DNA from: Monosporascus cannonballus
Taxonomy: Eukaryota > Ascomycota > Sordariomycetes > Xylariales
NCBI GenBank assembly: GCA_004154925.1
Contig: QJNS01000194.1
Span: 1-64,000, forward strand
Direction of reading: 5' to 3'
Length of the DNA stretch: 64,000 bases
Shown piece by piece: positions 30,721 to 43,495 of this stretch. The position numbers and the translations under genes were made by a program. Position 1 is the stretch's first letter. The number at the start of each line of letters is the position of its first letter. Under the pieces are notes generated by a model, which was not told the DNA's origin, did not search any database, and was given only the letters and a program-made list of their open reading frames with translations.

Positions 30721-33700
30721 TTGCATGTTCTTCCGGAATGGTATGGGAGCACCCGGGGCACTTCCATAGAATACGGAGGCACATGTCAGCGTGATTTAGC
30801 TTGGTTGCACAGAGAACGCTTGTTATGAGATAGAAGAGTGGGCAGCATCTCAGTAATGGATATGTGTGAATGGCCTACAAGAATGAAGAAAAAAGTCGGT
30901 AGTCTCGAGCTGTGAATGGAGGAATCTACGAGCCCATTCACATATTACGATGTTAAGTGGTGGTGTACGGGGAACAATATCTTTTGTCAAATAACTGTGA
31001 TCAGCCGAGAAGATGTGATTTATGACTAGCTCATGGTAAAGGAGTAATTTTATTTCTGAAACAGCCGCAAGATTTGTGGATATCGAGTCGTATAGTTAGG
31101 CTTGGTTGACGATATATCCTGTAGTAAGACTTGGTCGACGATATGTTCTGCTATGTGCTTTTGCTAATAGTAGATCATTAAATAGGTTAATTAAAGCCCT
31201 CTTAATCGCTTACTGGTTTTAAGCCGGGGTCTTTTACTACGACTGTAGTTATTAACTACAAGTTATAAATTTATATAGGATATAAGTGTTCAATTACCCA
31301 TAATGTTCTGCCTTCCCCGGTGTTTTAAAGATAAGCTTCCACGCCCTTTATGTCGGGGGCAAGACTCTAAATGTATCATTATTGTCCGTTAGGCCAGGAA
31401 TACTGATCCTGCGTAGACCATAATATATGATTGCTTAACGATGGTGATTGCAATCTTGATAAAACAAAGGGGCCTACACCTATAAGGCAATACAAGCAAG
31501 ATGAAGGACACGCCAGAGCAATACCATATAACAAGTCCTTCAAAACATAGATATAAGCAATATAGCTTTCTGATGCAGCATTAGGCTAATTGGGTAATGG
31601 TTTGCATATAAATGATGCCTACTCGGTATAGAAGCCTCCAAGACTGGAGGTTTTGGGATCCAAAAATGGCATCCTCCATGCCACGCGCGACCCACAAAAT
31701 GAGCTTCCTCACGTGACCCTCACCCCATGAAAATTGGACGGTACCGTTGAATGAGGTCGTTTTCATAGCCGCTACTTCATAGAACGTTAAGTCTTGGGAG
31801 AATTAGAGGTTGTGTGATAGAATACAAGTCGTTTGGTACTAATATCACCATATAGATTCTTTTTAACTTATAATGAATACGATTTATGATAAGGTACCGA
31901 CTATTAGCAGAGGGAAACGGTTGCGTACCGTCTTCAAAACGGTGAATTGCGCCCCCATGGTTAAATTTAAACACGAACCCGCTGACACTCACCCTGTGGG
32001 GTATAACTATTGACACTGGTATGACAGCTTACTATCCCCATTTCGGTTTAGCGTATCACTACAACGGTACCTTCGGACCAATCAATATCAGCCGTCAGAT
32101 TACCGTATCATAAGTAAGACATCAAATATAATAAAGTACTGTAAGTCGCCTTGTAGTTAAGTTTATCAATTAATAAGTTCAATAATAACAGGGCAGCTAG
32201 GAATCACTTAAACATACTATAGGGCTTTAAAGAAGGGTGCTTGAAAAGTTCCTTTAGCCGCTTACCCTTCCCCATCGAAAAGTCGAACGGTAAATCGAGC
32301 TTCAGCGAACCATAATGGTTAGGCCGGTGTCTTGTTGGTCCTAACGGGTATGTTCTAAGATGACAGATAGGCCCTCGGGTCAGCCAGTAGCGACTTTGTC
32401 GTTCGTTAACCAAGAGTCTGCCTAACTCCCTAAAGGCATCCTGACGTGTCAGATCCAGCCATATTCCTAAAAGCTCGAGGCCAGAGTTATAGCTACGGCC
32501 ACGTCATCAAGCCTTGGCCCGTAGTATATTAGCCATCTAAGGTTGGCTTGCAGCGCTTACGATTCTTCATCCTAGCCCTGCAGGGCGCTGTGATCGGATA
32601 TGCCGATGTTTCAAGAGGGAATAACATCAAGGATCCGCCCTTTACGCCTTACGGGCGCCAATCTCCGGAATCTAATTTGATCAAAGATGCTAAATATCAC
32701 GAAACGATTTTGGCCCGTTCCTCGGGATCCATCGTAAGGGCTGCCCTGCCACCTTTTTTTAGACAAGGCATACTCGTTGGAGTTGGAAACCCAAGCTCCA
32801 ATAAGTCCTCTGGGATATAGGTATGGGGTATAGTGATAACGTGTAATGATTACCCCATTCATCTAACGCTCAAGGCCTACTTTCCCGAGACGCCTTATTA
32901 TCGTGAGCCGCAATTTTCGGCCCCAGTCTCTCGTTATCTGCCTATCGAACTTCTTGACAAGAGAGGGTTCGAGACGTATCAGGTCAGTGAGGCGCAGGAG
33001 ATTAAGTCGTCTCCTGAAGGCCTGATTCCGACAGGCTGACGAGGACAAGGGTTAGACGTCTCTTACCTAGAAAGAAAGCCGGTATCTTTAGTGGTGGCTT
33101 AGGCACTTAATCCCCAGCCTGGCGCCAATTATCCAAGCTAAGTATATGCTGGATTCTTACGATCCTTGCCCCGATCTAGTGGCTATCTGAAACCCATTAT
33201 TCTCAGCCGGCCCTCCGCCTCTCTTAGACGTGGCCTAGTAAGCTCCGTTGGGCCTCGTGCACCTGAGAGCAAGTCTCACGCGCCTCAGAGTTGGCACCGT
33301 TCAAGCGTCTGATAGGTCTGTATCCCTCATGAGGGGTTAAAGGGCAATCTTTGTCGAACATTCTGGTTTCTATGTTGACTTTGACAGGTCAGCGAATATT
33401 AGAAGCCTAAACACTCTGCAAGGCAGTCTCGCCAAAGGCCACAAGGGTTCTAAAGGGAGGCCGCCCAAGGCATAAGTTCCTGATATAAAGGTATAATAAG
33501 TATTGAGTTTATACTCTTCTCTTGATTCCGGTTACTTCTTAACCACCACTCAATTTTCCTCCCTCACACTCGATCAATATACCCAACCACCTATCCTTAT
33601 CAACTCATCTTACAGTTACTTGCTTTCCATGCATTCATCAGGATGCCTCGTATTAAACTGTGCAACGATTCCATATGGTCGAGGCGGTTGCTAAAGGAGA

Positions 33701-34374
33701 CCTAAGCGATCACACGTGCATATCGGAGACGGCGAGTTGACTGTTACAGGTAGCCGAACTAAGCGTCCACGGGCATATATCGACCTTGCAAAGGATAATC
33801 GTCATTGTGACTGCTGCCAAAGCGATCTCGAGGATGCAAAAAAGAAGTCTGGACTCAGTGGCTTTTTGCGAATTGCGGATGCGTAAGTTATAGTCATCTT
33901 CGCCTCCTAGAGGGTCGACTCAGAGAGTTTTAGGTTATTTGTTCCGATTATGCCTTTGACACAACTATTATCACTTACCATGTCGACAACCCATTAAATC
34001 ACATTGGGTTCTTAATGGGTCGGCCTTGTCGAAGAAGTTTATGATATTTGTTACGTGCCGATAACGCGCTTAATAAAATTAAAAAGCTGTGGTATCTACC
34101 CTTCGAACGCGTATAAGAAAAATGTATAACTAAATGGCAGTACATATATTCTGTAAAAACTACCATAAATAAGGTTAACTTATAAGTATCGTAAAAGTTG
34201 CTATAAGACCGGGGACTGTATGGCTAATAGATGCGTCCAATCTTCTCGTTAAGATGACCCCCCCATCCGCGCTCCACCCCATCAACGCTCCACCCAATTT
34301 TGAAGCCATCGCCACAACAACCTCTCCATATAAATAACAATATCTCAACAATCACTTAATTAATTGATTCCATA
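30721..34374. other. Transition into the AT-rich block, no gene recognised
   Basis: Composition falls towards AT and TA-rich sequence from about 31 kb. Coding-like shreds occur (32548-32820 +, and 33755-33885 + with RHCDCCQSDLEDAKKKSG), but no family was recognised. A perfect 9-bp inverted repeat (ACCCATTAA/TTAATGGGT) lies at about 33990-34019. Probably old, mutated repeats. Confidence 0.4.
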
Positions 34375-35917
34375 CTAAATAGAGCGTACAATAATGCAAT
34401 CCAGTTCCACCTCGCTATCTTCTTCGCTTTCGGAAGGCTCGTTTTGCTGTTAATTTTTCCGAGTGACGGTGAAGCGTCCCTTCGCAGGGGCCTTCAGCCC
34501 TACCTTCACTTTCCTGACCGACATCATCTTCACGAAGTCCTCATTTGGCTCGGGCTGCACCTTCCTACGCTTCTTGGGCTTCGCTTTTTCAAGGGCTGCA
34601 GTTAATTAGCTGTTATGAACCTCGGCGGCGGAGAGCTTGGCGGTTTTATCGTCAAGGGCCTTGGCGAACTTGCGGAACAAGAGGCGTACGGTAGGATTCC
34701 CGTACGTTGGATCAACTCCTACCAGAGATTTTTCGAGCCGGGCTAATTCCCTCGATGATTTGGGCGTTTTGATACCTAAAGCAGCCATCTGGCCAAAGAA
34801 ATCAGGGCGTTCTGGGGTACGAATCGATCTTGGGACGGGTGCATTCGCCATCGCTCCCCCTTCCCTGACGTACCTGTTGTTTAACACCTTCCTTTTGTTA
34901 ATGGGACGCAAACCTGTTGCTTTCCAGCCCTTTATGATATACTCTGAGGTTATCATAACCTCTTCCTCCGCCTTTACGAACGCCCAAAGGAAGTCGGTCT
35001 TATTTGTAACCTCGGAAGCCTGCCCGTAACAGCGTTCGCGGAACCAGTAACGGTACCTCCGTTTCAGGGTAACAAATATACTTATATCAAAAGACTGAAA
35101 AATATAGGAAACGTAGGCAGGCAGGAAAATGATATATATCTTATTCTGAAGATATATCCATATAAATTCTTCGGTAATGTGGCTGTTATGGCCGTCGATT
35201 ACTAACAACTTTTATTCGTCCGGGTCCTGGGGTTTGGTATGGGGAATAAAAACTTCGCGAAGTTATTTTAAGCCGATTTCGGTATTCGTCCAGCCGTTCT
35301 CTGACGTAATGAAGTACCAGCTTTCGTATGCTTTATCGTCCGAATTAGGAAATTATTATTGTTATACGTTAACGCCGCTAAAGATTACGAAAGGTGGTAA
35401 CGAGCGCCCGTTAGCATTGATATACGTAATTATAGTAATCCACCTTTTCTTAAACGTATCTTTAAAGAAAATATTTTTCCTAAAGGCTTTTCCGAGGACG
35501 AGATAGTTCTTACCTATACCTTCCATTATTTCAATTTCGTTTGCGTTGTATCGGTTCCTTTACTTGATAACCTTAACTTCCGGCAGAGCGAAGCGTTCGA
35601 GTAGGACGTAGGTAGAGGCCGGGGAAGCGCTATTCAGACGCTTATAATCGATCGTCGTGCCCTTGAAAGTCCTGATTTCAGGATGGCGACGCAGAAATCG
35701 GGCTGCCCAACCTTTTCTTAAGCGTTCAGGGCTGCCGTTATTAATTAGGAAGCGCTATGCGTATAAGCGGAATCGCGAATAAGGTGGCGCATAACCTAAT
35801 TAACCCTGTACGATAACCTAATGGGCTAAAGCTTCCTCCTGGACTCGTGATAGCTTCTGGCGACTTTTATCGAACTCTTTTTTCGTCCGTATACCTTGGA
35901 TACGGCGTGAGATATAT
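34375..35917 (-). pseudogene. Pogo/Fot1-type DDE transposase, 5'-truncated
   Basis: Transposase of the Tc1/mariner superfamily, Pogo/Fot1 branch. In minus-strand order: SRRIQGI and RTKKEF (end of the DNA-binding helix-turn-helix), a CENP-B-like segment with RLRKGWAARFLRRHPEI, a catalytic part with MEGIGKNYLVLG, then MLVIDGHNSH with the second Asp, then AYVSYIFQSFDISIF. The tail KPKKRRKVQPEPN is nuclear-localisation-like. Several TAA/TAG codons interrupt the frame, including two in the tail explained by CAA-to-TAA. The N-terminus is missing because Gypsy element A starts at 35918. No terminal inverted repeat was identified with confidence at the left end. Confidence 0.8.
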
Positions 35918-36298
35918 TGTTACGACCTAACAGGCTCAGGCCTCCGGAAACGGTCGCAACAAGGATGACACGACCCATCTTGCGAAATCACGTGACAAAA
36001 AGTAATCACCAACTAATTAATAATTACTCCAGATTAACCGTAATCAAAAAGGATCATAATTACCACGCCGGTTATGATTAGTAATAATTACTAGCAAAAG
36101 AAGAAAAGATATATACGCTTATTATTTCCATAATTTAAATAATATCAGCTTGTAATAATAATTCGTTACCTAAAACCCTTTTGGTATTACGAAACGTAAC
36201 AAATTATTATATTTATTGTTCCGAATTTTACGATACTTTTGTTAACATAAACCCGTCGATTTAGGTTTAATAGTTGGTTAAACCGTTAAGCTGTTATA
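35918..36298 (+). repeat. Element A 5' LTR
   Basis: Starts TGTTACGACC and ends GTTATA (consensus GTCACA). Contains CACGTG at 35989-35994, TATATA at 36110-36115 and AGCTTGTAA at 36147-36155, the likely start of the RNA. Confidence 0.9.
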
Positions 36299-36300
36299 TG

Positions 36301-36309
36301 TTGCAAGCT
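36301..36309 (+). promoter_or_regulatory. Putative self-priming primer-binding site of element A
   Basis: TTGCAAGCT, two bases after the LTR, is the exact reverse complement of AGCTTGCAA, the consensus of the LTR motif about 37 bp downstream of the TATA box (36147-36155 here, with one C-to-T). This is the arrangement of Tf1-type self-primed elements; no tRNA complement was noticed here. Confidence 0.65.
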
Positions 36310-36354
36310 CTTATTTAGTAGTACTGTCAAACTCTGGGCAATATTATCGATACC

Positions 36355-37760
36355 ATGTTTACCAGTAAGCAACCCGAATAACCTTCTTATAGAGTCCCTG
36401 AAGACCCCGACATTAGAATGGAATTAGAAGAGGAGGTAAGGGATCTAGGCCTTTCTTAAGATAAAGTCCTTTGACGTCTGGATACAGTAAACGTACGCAT
36501 CCTCCAGCTCGAAAGGGATAACGGTAACCTTGTTACTTTATTCCAGGCTACGCATAAAAAACTAGAGGAAAAGGAAAAGGCACCCGGAACCAGCGAAACC
36601 TTACAAGCAAATCAAGTTATTTAGCTAAATTTTACCGAGGAACTTAGAGAAATCTTTAAGCCCCTTAAATTAAAACTTTTCGATAGGACTTTAACTAAAT
36701 TACAACTATTCTTTACCTAATGCCGAATTTACTTCGGATATTTTCCTATCCGGCTTGTTACGTTTACTATACGGGTCGAATTCGTAATAAAACGACTTAC
36801 CGGAAACGTAATTACTTAATTCGAACCAGCTATAAAAAAACATGTTATTATACCCTTAAAATAATAAAACCTTAAGGTGGTATAAACGTATAATAATTAC
36901 GAAAAATTCGAATAAACCTTAATTAAAACTTTCGGAATGGTAAATGAAAAGATAAAAACCGAGATATAGATTTAATAGTTACGACAAAAAGGATTAATAT
37001 CTAATTACGGCAACATATTGGTCCAGTTAATTTCGAAATTTAATTAAGGTTAAAAGGCCTTAATAGCCAAGTTTTTCGATAACCTAAAAAAAAAAGTTTA
37101 AAAGGAACTTTTTAAGATAAATCGCCTTAAGTTCCTTACCGATTATATTGCTATAGCAATTAAGATTAACGATCGATAATACATATGGCGTACGAAAAAT
37201 ATTAAAAGCAAATACGATAACAAATTATGATATACCGTTAATATCGGCGCACCCCGATAAAATAACATTAATACTTTGCATAATATGGTACCGGATCCTA
37301 TGGAATTAAGTACGGTTTAAAGAAGGGATTAAAGTTAAGTTAAGTACTATAATTATAACAAGATAAAATATAAGGCAAATTAATACAAAGCACCTAGGAA
37401 ATCTCGACAAAATAATTGGACCCTAATACTTATAAGCAAGCCTAATAAAGGAAACATAAATAATAAACGCACGATTAACATAATCTGAGCCAAGTATTCC
37501 CCAGGCCTACTATAGCAAAAGATTTAATAAGGAATACAAGAAGTTAAGGAGTTAACTAAAAAGGCGTTAAAAAAGTAACAAAACGCTTTAAGGAAATAAC
37601 TAAAAGAACATTACGAATAAGTAAAGTTACTTAAAACCATAAAATCAATAACTTAATACCGATAACGATATTACCGATAACGAATACTAAAATGGAATAT
37701 AAAGGTGTAATTGGAATAACATAATGGATAAATTAAATTTATTTATTTAAGAACCTTAGA
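36355..37760 (+). pseudogene. Element A gag
   Basis: Capsid-type frame from the ATG at 36355 (MFTSKQPE). It is read through many TAA/TAG codons that replace CAA/CAG. A retrotransposon-gag core is recognisable with LFDRTLTKLQ, IRVEFVIKRLTGN and FGMVNEKIK. Homologous gag copies occur in element B (58313 downward, -) and element I (62603 upward, +), which helps to separate mutation from original sequence. No functional product is possible. Confidence 0.8.
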
Positions 37761-37799
37761 ACAACATAACAAAAAACACGTTATTTATTATAACTAACG

Positions 37800-40700
37800 T
37801 ACGTACGCGGCATATAACAATTAGAAAAAGTCCATTTATTAACGAATAATCCGTATATATCGTAAAGGATTTAATTTTGCAAAAATAACAGGAAGTAACA
37901 AAATAAACAAACGATAATATCGACATTTTCGAATTACCACTTTTTAAAATAAGATCGATAAACGAGCAGCTTTATAAAATTGGCCAGAAAAAAAGTAATG
38001 TCTATAAGAAAACCTTTTTTGCTTTTACAACTGGTATAATTACTAAATAATAAAAAAGTTAATTTAACGAATGGTTAAGAAATATTATTAACGGGTTATT
38101 ACGGACCTCCATTTTTAGTTAACCTTTATTATTAACCTAAAGGACCGAAAAACTATCAAGGAAAAAATACGTTAATTTACTAACGAACTCTGGAATAACG
38201 ACCAACACGATACATAATAGGAAGCAGTCGAAACCATAAGAGAATAAATTACCTAATAGGACGAAAAATTACGGAAAAACGAAAAACAGATAATATAGCT
38301 ATAGGCTCAGATATGCCGACAAAAACGACAAATATAACAACTTGATACGTTATACAAGGAATTATAAATAAAGCTCGATAAACTTAAATAAAAGTTAAAA
38401 GAAGAAAATCGCCTATAAAAAAGCCGCAAGACGACGAGACCCAAAAAAGTTAACAGGAACTCCCAAAAAAAGCTTTAAACACGACGATAAGAAATGTTAG
38501 AAAACTTATTACCTTGGAAATACGGATTGGAACATACTGGTATACCGCAATAATAGATTACAAAGCTGTAAACGGGAATTATATTATACCAAACGTTATC
38601 AATAAGCTTAGGCTACTATGGAAATATAAGTTGGAACTTTACATCGTTACGAATACCGAAAGTTAAGAATTCGTTTACGACAACGGAAAAATTATACGCA
38701 AAATTAATTACTTCGAAATTTTTATTTAAAAACAAAACCAAATAATTAATTTCGACATCGTACTATTCGGGAACTACGATATAATCTTAGGATTACCATA
38801 AATATATTAATATAGGGTTTTAATCGACGGCGGGACTGGCCAGGTAAGGTTTCCCTTACACCCCGTCGACAAACGTAAGAAACAAAAACAAAAATCTCAA
38901 TACTCGATCGAAAATAACGACGAATGCCGGCATAAAAATATAACAGAAACCTTACTACCTATAGGAACACGACAAAAAAAGAAAATAAGCATTAGAGAAA
39001 AATACGACGCATCGTTACTACCATCAAAGCGAAACTAAGGCAACTAAATAACGATCTAAAACAGCAGCCCCAAAAATCAAAAAATCTAACCAACGTACCA
39101 CCACAATACCACAAGTACAAGCAACTTTTCAAGAAAAAACTTGAAACAAAACTACCAAAACATAGCGAATAAAATCACGAAATAATCCTCAAGGAAGGAT
39201 CATCGACGAAGTTCTATCCTATTTATAACCTTAATAAAAACGAATTACACTGTTATGACCCAACAGGTTGCGGTCTCAGAAAACGGTCGCAACGGTGACT
39301 AAGCCATGTGGGTCGAGTCACGTGATGGCTCGACAGGATCGATCGTAGAGCCTTTGGAGCCAGGCTCGACAGGATCGATCGTAGAGCCTTTGGAGCCAGG
39401 CTCGACAGGATCGATCGTAAAGCCTTTAAAGCCAGGCTTAACGATGTGAGAGAATCAAGTATAAGACGTTCATTATTTCCATAGTTTAGATAGCATCAGC
39501 TTGCAAAACAATATCGTTACCCAAGATACCCTTGGTATTACGAGACGTAACATGTTACTGCATCCATTGCTCTGAGTCCCACGATACTTCTGCCAACATA
39601 AACCCGTCGACTTAGGTTTAATAGTTGGTTAAACCGCCTAGCCGTCACATACACGCTCTCAAAAAATACCTAAAAGATCGGCTACAAAAAAAATAAATTC
39701 GACCCTCGAAGTTACCAGCAAGGTATCTTATATTCTTCGTGCCAAAAAAAAACGGCAAGTTGCGATTCGTAATTAATTATCACCAACTAAACGATATTAC
39801 CATCAAAAATCGAACCCCATTACCCCTAATCACAGAAATAAAAAACCGATTCTACGGAACCAAATGGTTCATAGCACTTAATCTCAAAGATAAATACAAC
39901 CTTATCAAAATTAAAAAAAGACATAATAAAAAACAGCTTTCAAAACGAAATACAGACTATTTAAGTACTTGGTTACGCCAATAGAACTTACGAACGCACC
40001 AGTAACTTTCCAACGAATGGTAAATCATATATTACGAAAGTACCTCGATATTTTTGTCGTATGTTACCTCGACGACATTCTCATCTACTCGGAAACGGAA
40101 AAAGCATACGCAGAACACGTTCATAAAATTCTTTAAGCTTTATAAAACGCAAAGTTGTTAATTAATACAGAAAAAAGCTAGTTCCATAAATAAAAAGTGG
40201 AATACCTGGGATATATTATTACCCCGGGATATATTAAAATAAACCTTAAGAAAATTGTTGCAGTTACAAAATGGCAAACGTTAACGAACGTCAAAAAGGT
40301 ATAGGTATTCCTTGGATTTGCTAATTATTACAGGAAGTTTATTCGGAATTTCAGCAGGATCGCTATACCTTTAACGAACTTTACCAAAAAGGAAAAAGAA
40401 TTCACATAAACGCTAAAAGCAGAAAAAGCGTTCCAAAAGATTAAAGATATAATTACTAGTAAGCTAGTATTAATTATATATAATTTAGTACGCCCCGTTA
40501 AGCGAAAAACCGATATTTTGAATTATATATTAAATGCAGTAATCAGATAACAAAATAATTAAAGCAAATTATACCTTATTATATTCTTTTTATATAAGCT
40601 AAAGGGAACCGAGTTTAACTATAACATACTTAATAAAAAGATTATAACCATTATAATAACTTTTCGAGTTCCAATATTTCTTTAAAAAAATCTTTATTAG

Positions 40701-42340
40701 GTTAAGGTTTATACGAATTACCAAAACCTTACCGGTTTTATTATAACTAAAAAACTTACAAAATAACAGTTGCGATACGTAAAAAAGATGGCAAATTTTA
40801 ATTTCGTTATTATTTATAAGAAAGGTTCAGAAAACAGTAGAACCGATACCTTAAGTAAACGGCCAAATTTCGAAAAAAAATTGGTTAAGGTTAAATACAT
40901 AATTTTCGATGTTACACCAAAAGGATACCTATATCTGCGACAAATTACGACGATACGGGCTATACCATATAACATATATTAAGAAATCAAAAAACATAAT
41001 AACGGTTTATTAAAAAATAAAAAATTAAAAAAGCTATAAGTTCCAAAGGAATACCGAATAAACCTAGTACGCCAGATATACGAATATTAATTATATAAAT
41101 ATCCAAGGATTTACAAAACCTTAAAACGGGTTAAACGAATATACCGTTTCCCTAAAATAAAGTTTACGGTTCAAAAAATAATACGATAATACGATATTTA
41201 TGTTAAAATAAAGGCACCACGACATAAACTTTACGGAAAGCTATAACCGTTACCAATCGCAAAATAACCTTAAAATTCGATCATTATAAATTTTATTACC
41301 AAATTTCCCTTATCCAAAAATCCAGCGACAAAAATACATTACGACAGCATATTTGTGATCGTCGATCGATTCACAAAGTTTTTTTACTTTTTACCTTATT
41401 ACGGAGGTACCAACGCAGGACAAATAATATATATCTTTTTTCGAAACATCTTTAGCATATACGGATTACTATACGAAATTATTTCTAACAAAAGAACCAC
41501 GTTCGCGTCAAAATTTTAGCAAAATCTCATAACACAAATTAATTTAAACCATAAGTTATCTAACGTTTTTAAATTACAAACAAATAATTAATTAAAACGT
41601 CTAAATCAGATACTAGAAACCTACTTTCGATATTATATTAATTACGAACAAAATAATTAGGTTAAAAAGCTACTTATTGCCTAACTAACTTATAATATAA
41701 GCTGTTACGAAAGTATTAAAATTATTTTAGTAAACGCCAATTTTAAGTTTACTTCAAAAGTTTATAGGAATACATACGACGGATTTATTAATGTTAAAGC
41801 AATTTTTACGTTAAAATAATTTAAGCAATTATATTAATAAATAAAAACGGAATTAAAGTTCGTACGTAATTAAATAAGCAAGTATTATAATAATAAACGG
41901 TTAAAAGGACCAACTTTCGAAAAAAGAAATATGGTTTATTTCGTTACCAAAAACATTAAAACAAAACGTCCAAATTAAAAACTCGATTTCAAATATATCG
42001 GTCCGTACAAAATCGCCAAGAAAATTTCAAAAAATAATTACCAATTAAAACTTTTACCGAAAGTTAAACTTTATCTAATTTTTTACGTTTTCTTATTCGA
42101 ATTAACAACAAATACGATCAAAATATGTACGGTATAAAACGAAATAAAAATAAAAAACGAAATAACGTACGAAATGGAAAAAATCCTCGATATGCGGAAA
42201 TAAAACGGACTTACCTAATACCTAATTAAATGGAAAAAATATCCAAACTCCGAAAATTCCTAAGAACCCGTTAAGAACCTTATTAATACCTAGCGTCTGT
42301 TAAAAAACTTTTACCAATAACGGCGGAGTTGTTAAGATTC
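37800..42340 (+). pseudogene. Element A pol (protease, RT, RNase H, integrase, chromodomain)
   Basis: Protease-like sequence lies at about 38520-38800. A spacer, cut by the solo LTR at 39251-39649, leads to RT with FFVPKKNGKLRFVINYHQLN (39733 onward) and the catalytic YLDD (about 40068). RNase H follows, with a segment around NFNFVIIYKKGSENSRTDTLS (about 40795). The integrase core is at about 41330-41700 (VDRFTKFFYFLPYY), then the C-terminal domain and a chromodomain-like end (YLIKWKKYPNSENS near 42220). Order PR-RT-RH-IN-CHD marks a chromovirus. Stops throughout are mostly C-to-T type. Confidence 0.85.
39251..39649 (+). repeat. Solo LTR (U3 type with 36-bp repeats) inside element A
   Basis: TGTTATGACC...GCCGTCACA, 399 bp, flanked by a perfect 5-bp target duplication TACAC (39246-39250 and 39650-39654). 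The U3 holds CACGTG (39319-39324) and three 36-bp repeats (39327-39434). It is far less mutated than its host, so it is younger. The pol frame of A continues on both sides. Confidence 0.95.
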
Positions 42341-42687
42341 CAGAAATTATTCATAAAAAGCTAATTGGATAAGCCGAAATTAAATAAATTAAAAAAAATA
42401 ACGGCCTACGTTAACGCAACTATGGCGGCCTCGGCAGCGGCCTATTTTTCCTTTTGCTTTTATTCCTTTAATTTATTTAAAAATTAAAAACCGCATTATA
42501 TTATCTTAATACCTTTAAAACGAACCAGGGATTTTTATTTACGTAACCGGATAAGCTATGCCAGAGTTTCGTTTATCTCCTCCTAATAGTGACGTTAAAT
42601 TTCAAATTAACGACGTTATAACTTAAACAAACGTTTTTCTGTTAAAATCTTTTTACGTTTGAAATGTTAATATTCGTAACGGATGTT

Positions 42688-42915
42688 CTAAAAAGAAAAC
42701 AAAGGAATACCGATTTTATTATAAGATCGGTTACGGGCCATATATTCCTTATAACGAAAAATATTTTTTATTATTTCGCATTTTAAACCTTTCGAAAAGT
42801 ACCAAAAATAAAGTATTACTTCAAAACCAAAATTTTCAAAAGCATTTATTAAGTTAATATAACGGGCAATAAAAAAACGAAACTTATAATAAATCTTAGC
42901 AAAACGAAAAGCCAT
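42688..42915 (-). pseudogene. Antisense Cys-rich frame in element A
   Basis: Frame on the strand opposite to gag-pol, between the chromodomain and 3' LTR. Residues around RYINLINAFENFGFEVI precede a segment where Tyr replaces Cys at several places (TGY to TAY). Aligned with the copy in element B, the Cys positions give C-x2-C-x6-C-x8-C-x2-C-x6-C, the spacing of a fungal Zn2Cys6 cluster. The function is unknown; a DNA-binding role is inference from the pattern. Confidence 0.55.
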
Positions 42916-42981
42916 AATAAAGAGGTAAGGTACTTACCAAAAAAAAAATCCTAAAGCAAAATTTTAAGAAAGGGAAAATCG

Positions 42982-43362
42982 TATTACGACTTAATAAATT
43001 TAGGCCTCCGGAAACGGTCGTAACAAAAATAATACGACCTACCTTGCGAAATTACGTAATAAAAAGTAATTACTAATTAATTAATAATCACTTTAAATTA
43101 ACCGTAATTAAAAAAGATTATGATTATTACGCCGGTTGTGATTAATGGTAATTACTAGGAAAAGAAAAAAGGATATATACGTTTATTATTTCCATAATTT
43201 AAATAATATTAGTTTGCAATAATAATGCGTTACTTAAGACCCCCTTAGTATTACGAGACGTAACAAGTTATTATATTTATTGCTCCGAGTCCTACGATAC
43301 TCCTGTTAACATAAACCCGTCGACTTAGGTTTAATAGTTGGTTAAACCGCCAAGCCGTCATA
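42982..43362 (+). repeat. Element A 3' LTR
   Basis: 381 bp, same length and U3 type as the 5' LTR but with more C-to-T/G-to-A changes (start TATTACGACT, end GTCATA). The right flank is element H sequence. Confidence 0.88.
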
Positions 43363-43490
43363 TTAGCTTCTAGGCTTTTCGTATTTTTCGTCGTATCTCT
43401 TGTCGTAATGGTCCCTTGTTTCGTTCGACCTAGATTATGTTAATAATTCGTTTGTCGTTTATATTTTTTTCGTTAGGTTTCCCCGTGTGA
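43363..43490 (-). mobile_element. Left fragment of element H
   Basis: 128 bp of minus-strand gag-end-like sequence that continues across element B at 58756: the B target duplication CCCCG lies at 43491-43495 and 58751-58755. On the left it is cut by the 3' LTR of element A. Confidence 0.7.
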
Positions 43491-43495
43491 CGGCT

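Larger units (their letters stand above)
35918..43362 (+). mobile_element. Ty3/Gypsy chromovirus-type element A, RIP-inactivated
   Basis: Two 381-bp LTRs in the same orientation (35918-36298, 42982-43362) enclose gag, protease, reverse transcriptase, RNase H, integrase and a chromodomain, with an antisense frame before the 3' LTR. A foreign solo LTR sits at 39251-39649. The flanking pentamers differ (TATAT before, TTAGC after), so this may be a recombinant of two insertions. Dozens of TAA/TAG codons show it is dead. Confidence 0.92.

Noticed and set aside
32200..33480. Possible rRNA or mitochondrial-derived segment
   Set aside because: No conserved rRNA core motif could be found; only short coding-like shreds.
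34637..35029. Plus-strand frame of 130 codons
   Set aside because: It lies opposite the transposase, whose reading has clear DDE-family motifs.
39327..39434. Three 36-bp direct repeats, CRISPR-like in length
   Set aside because: The units are contiguous with no spacers and lie in the U3 of a solo LTR with a clear target duplication; the host is a fungus.
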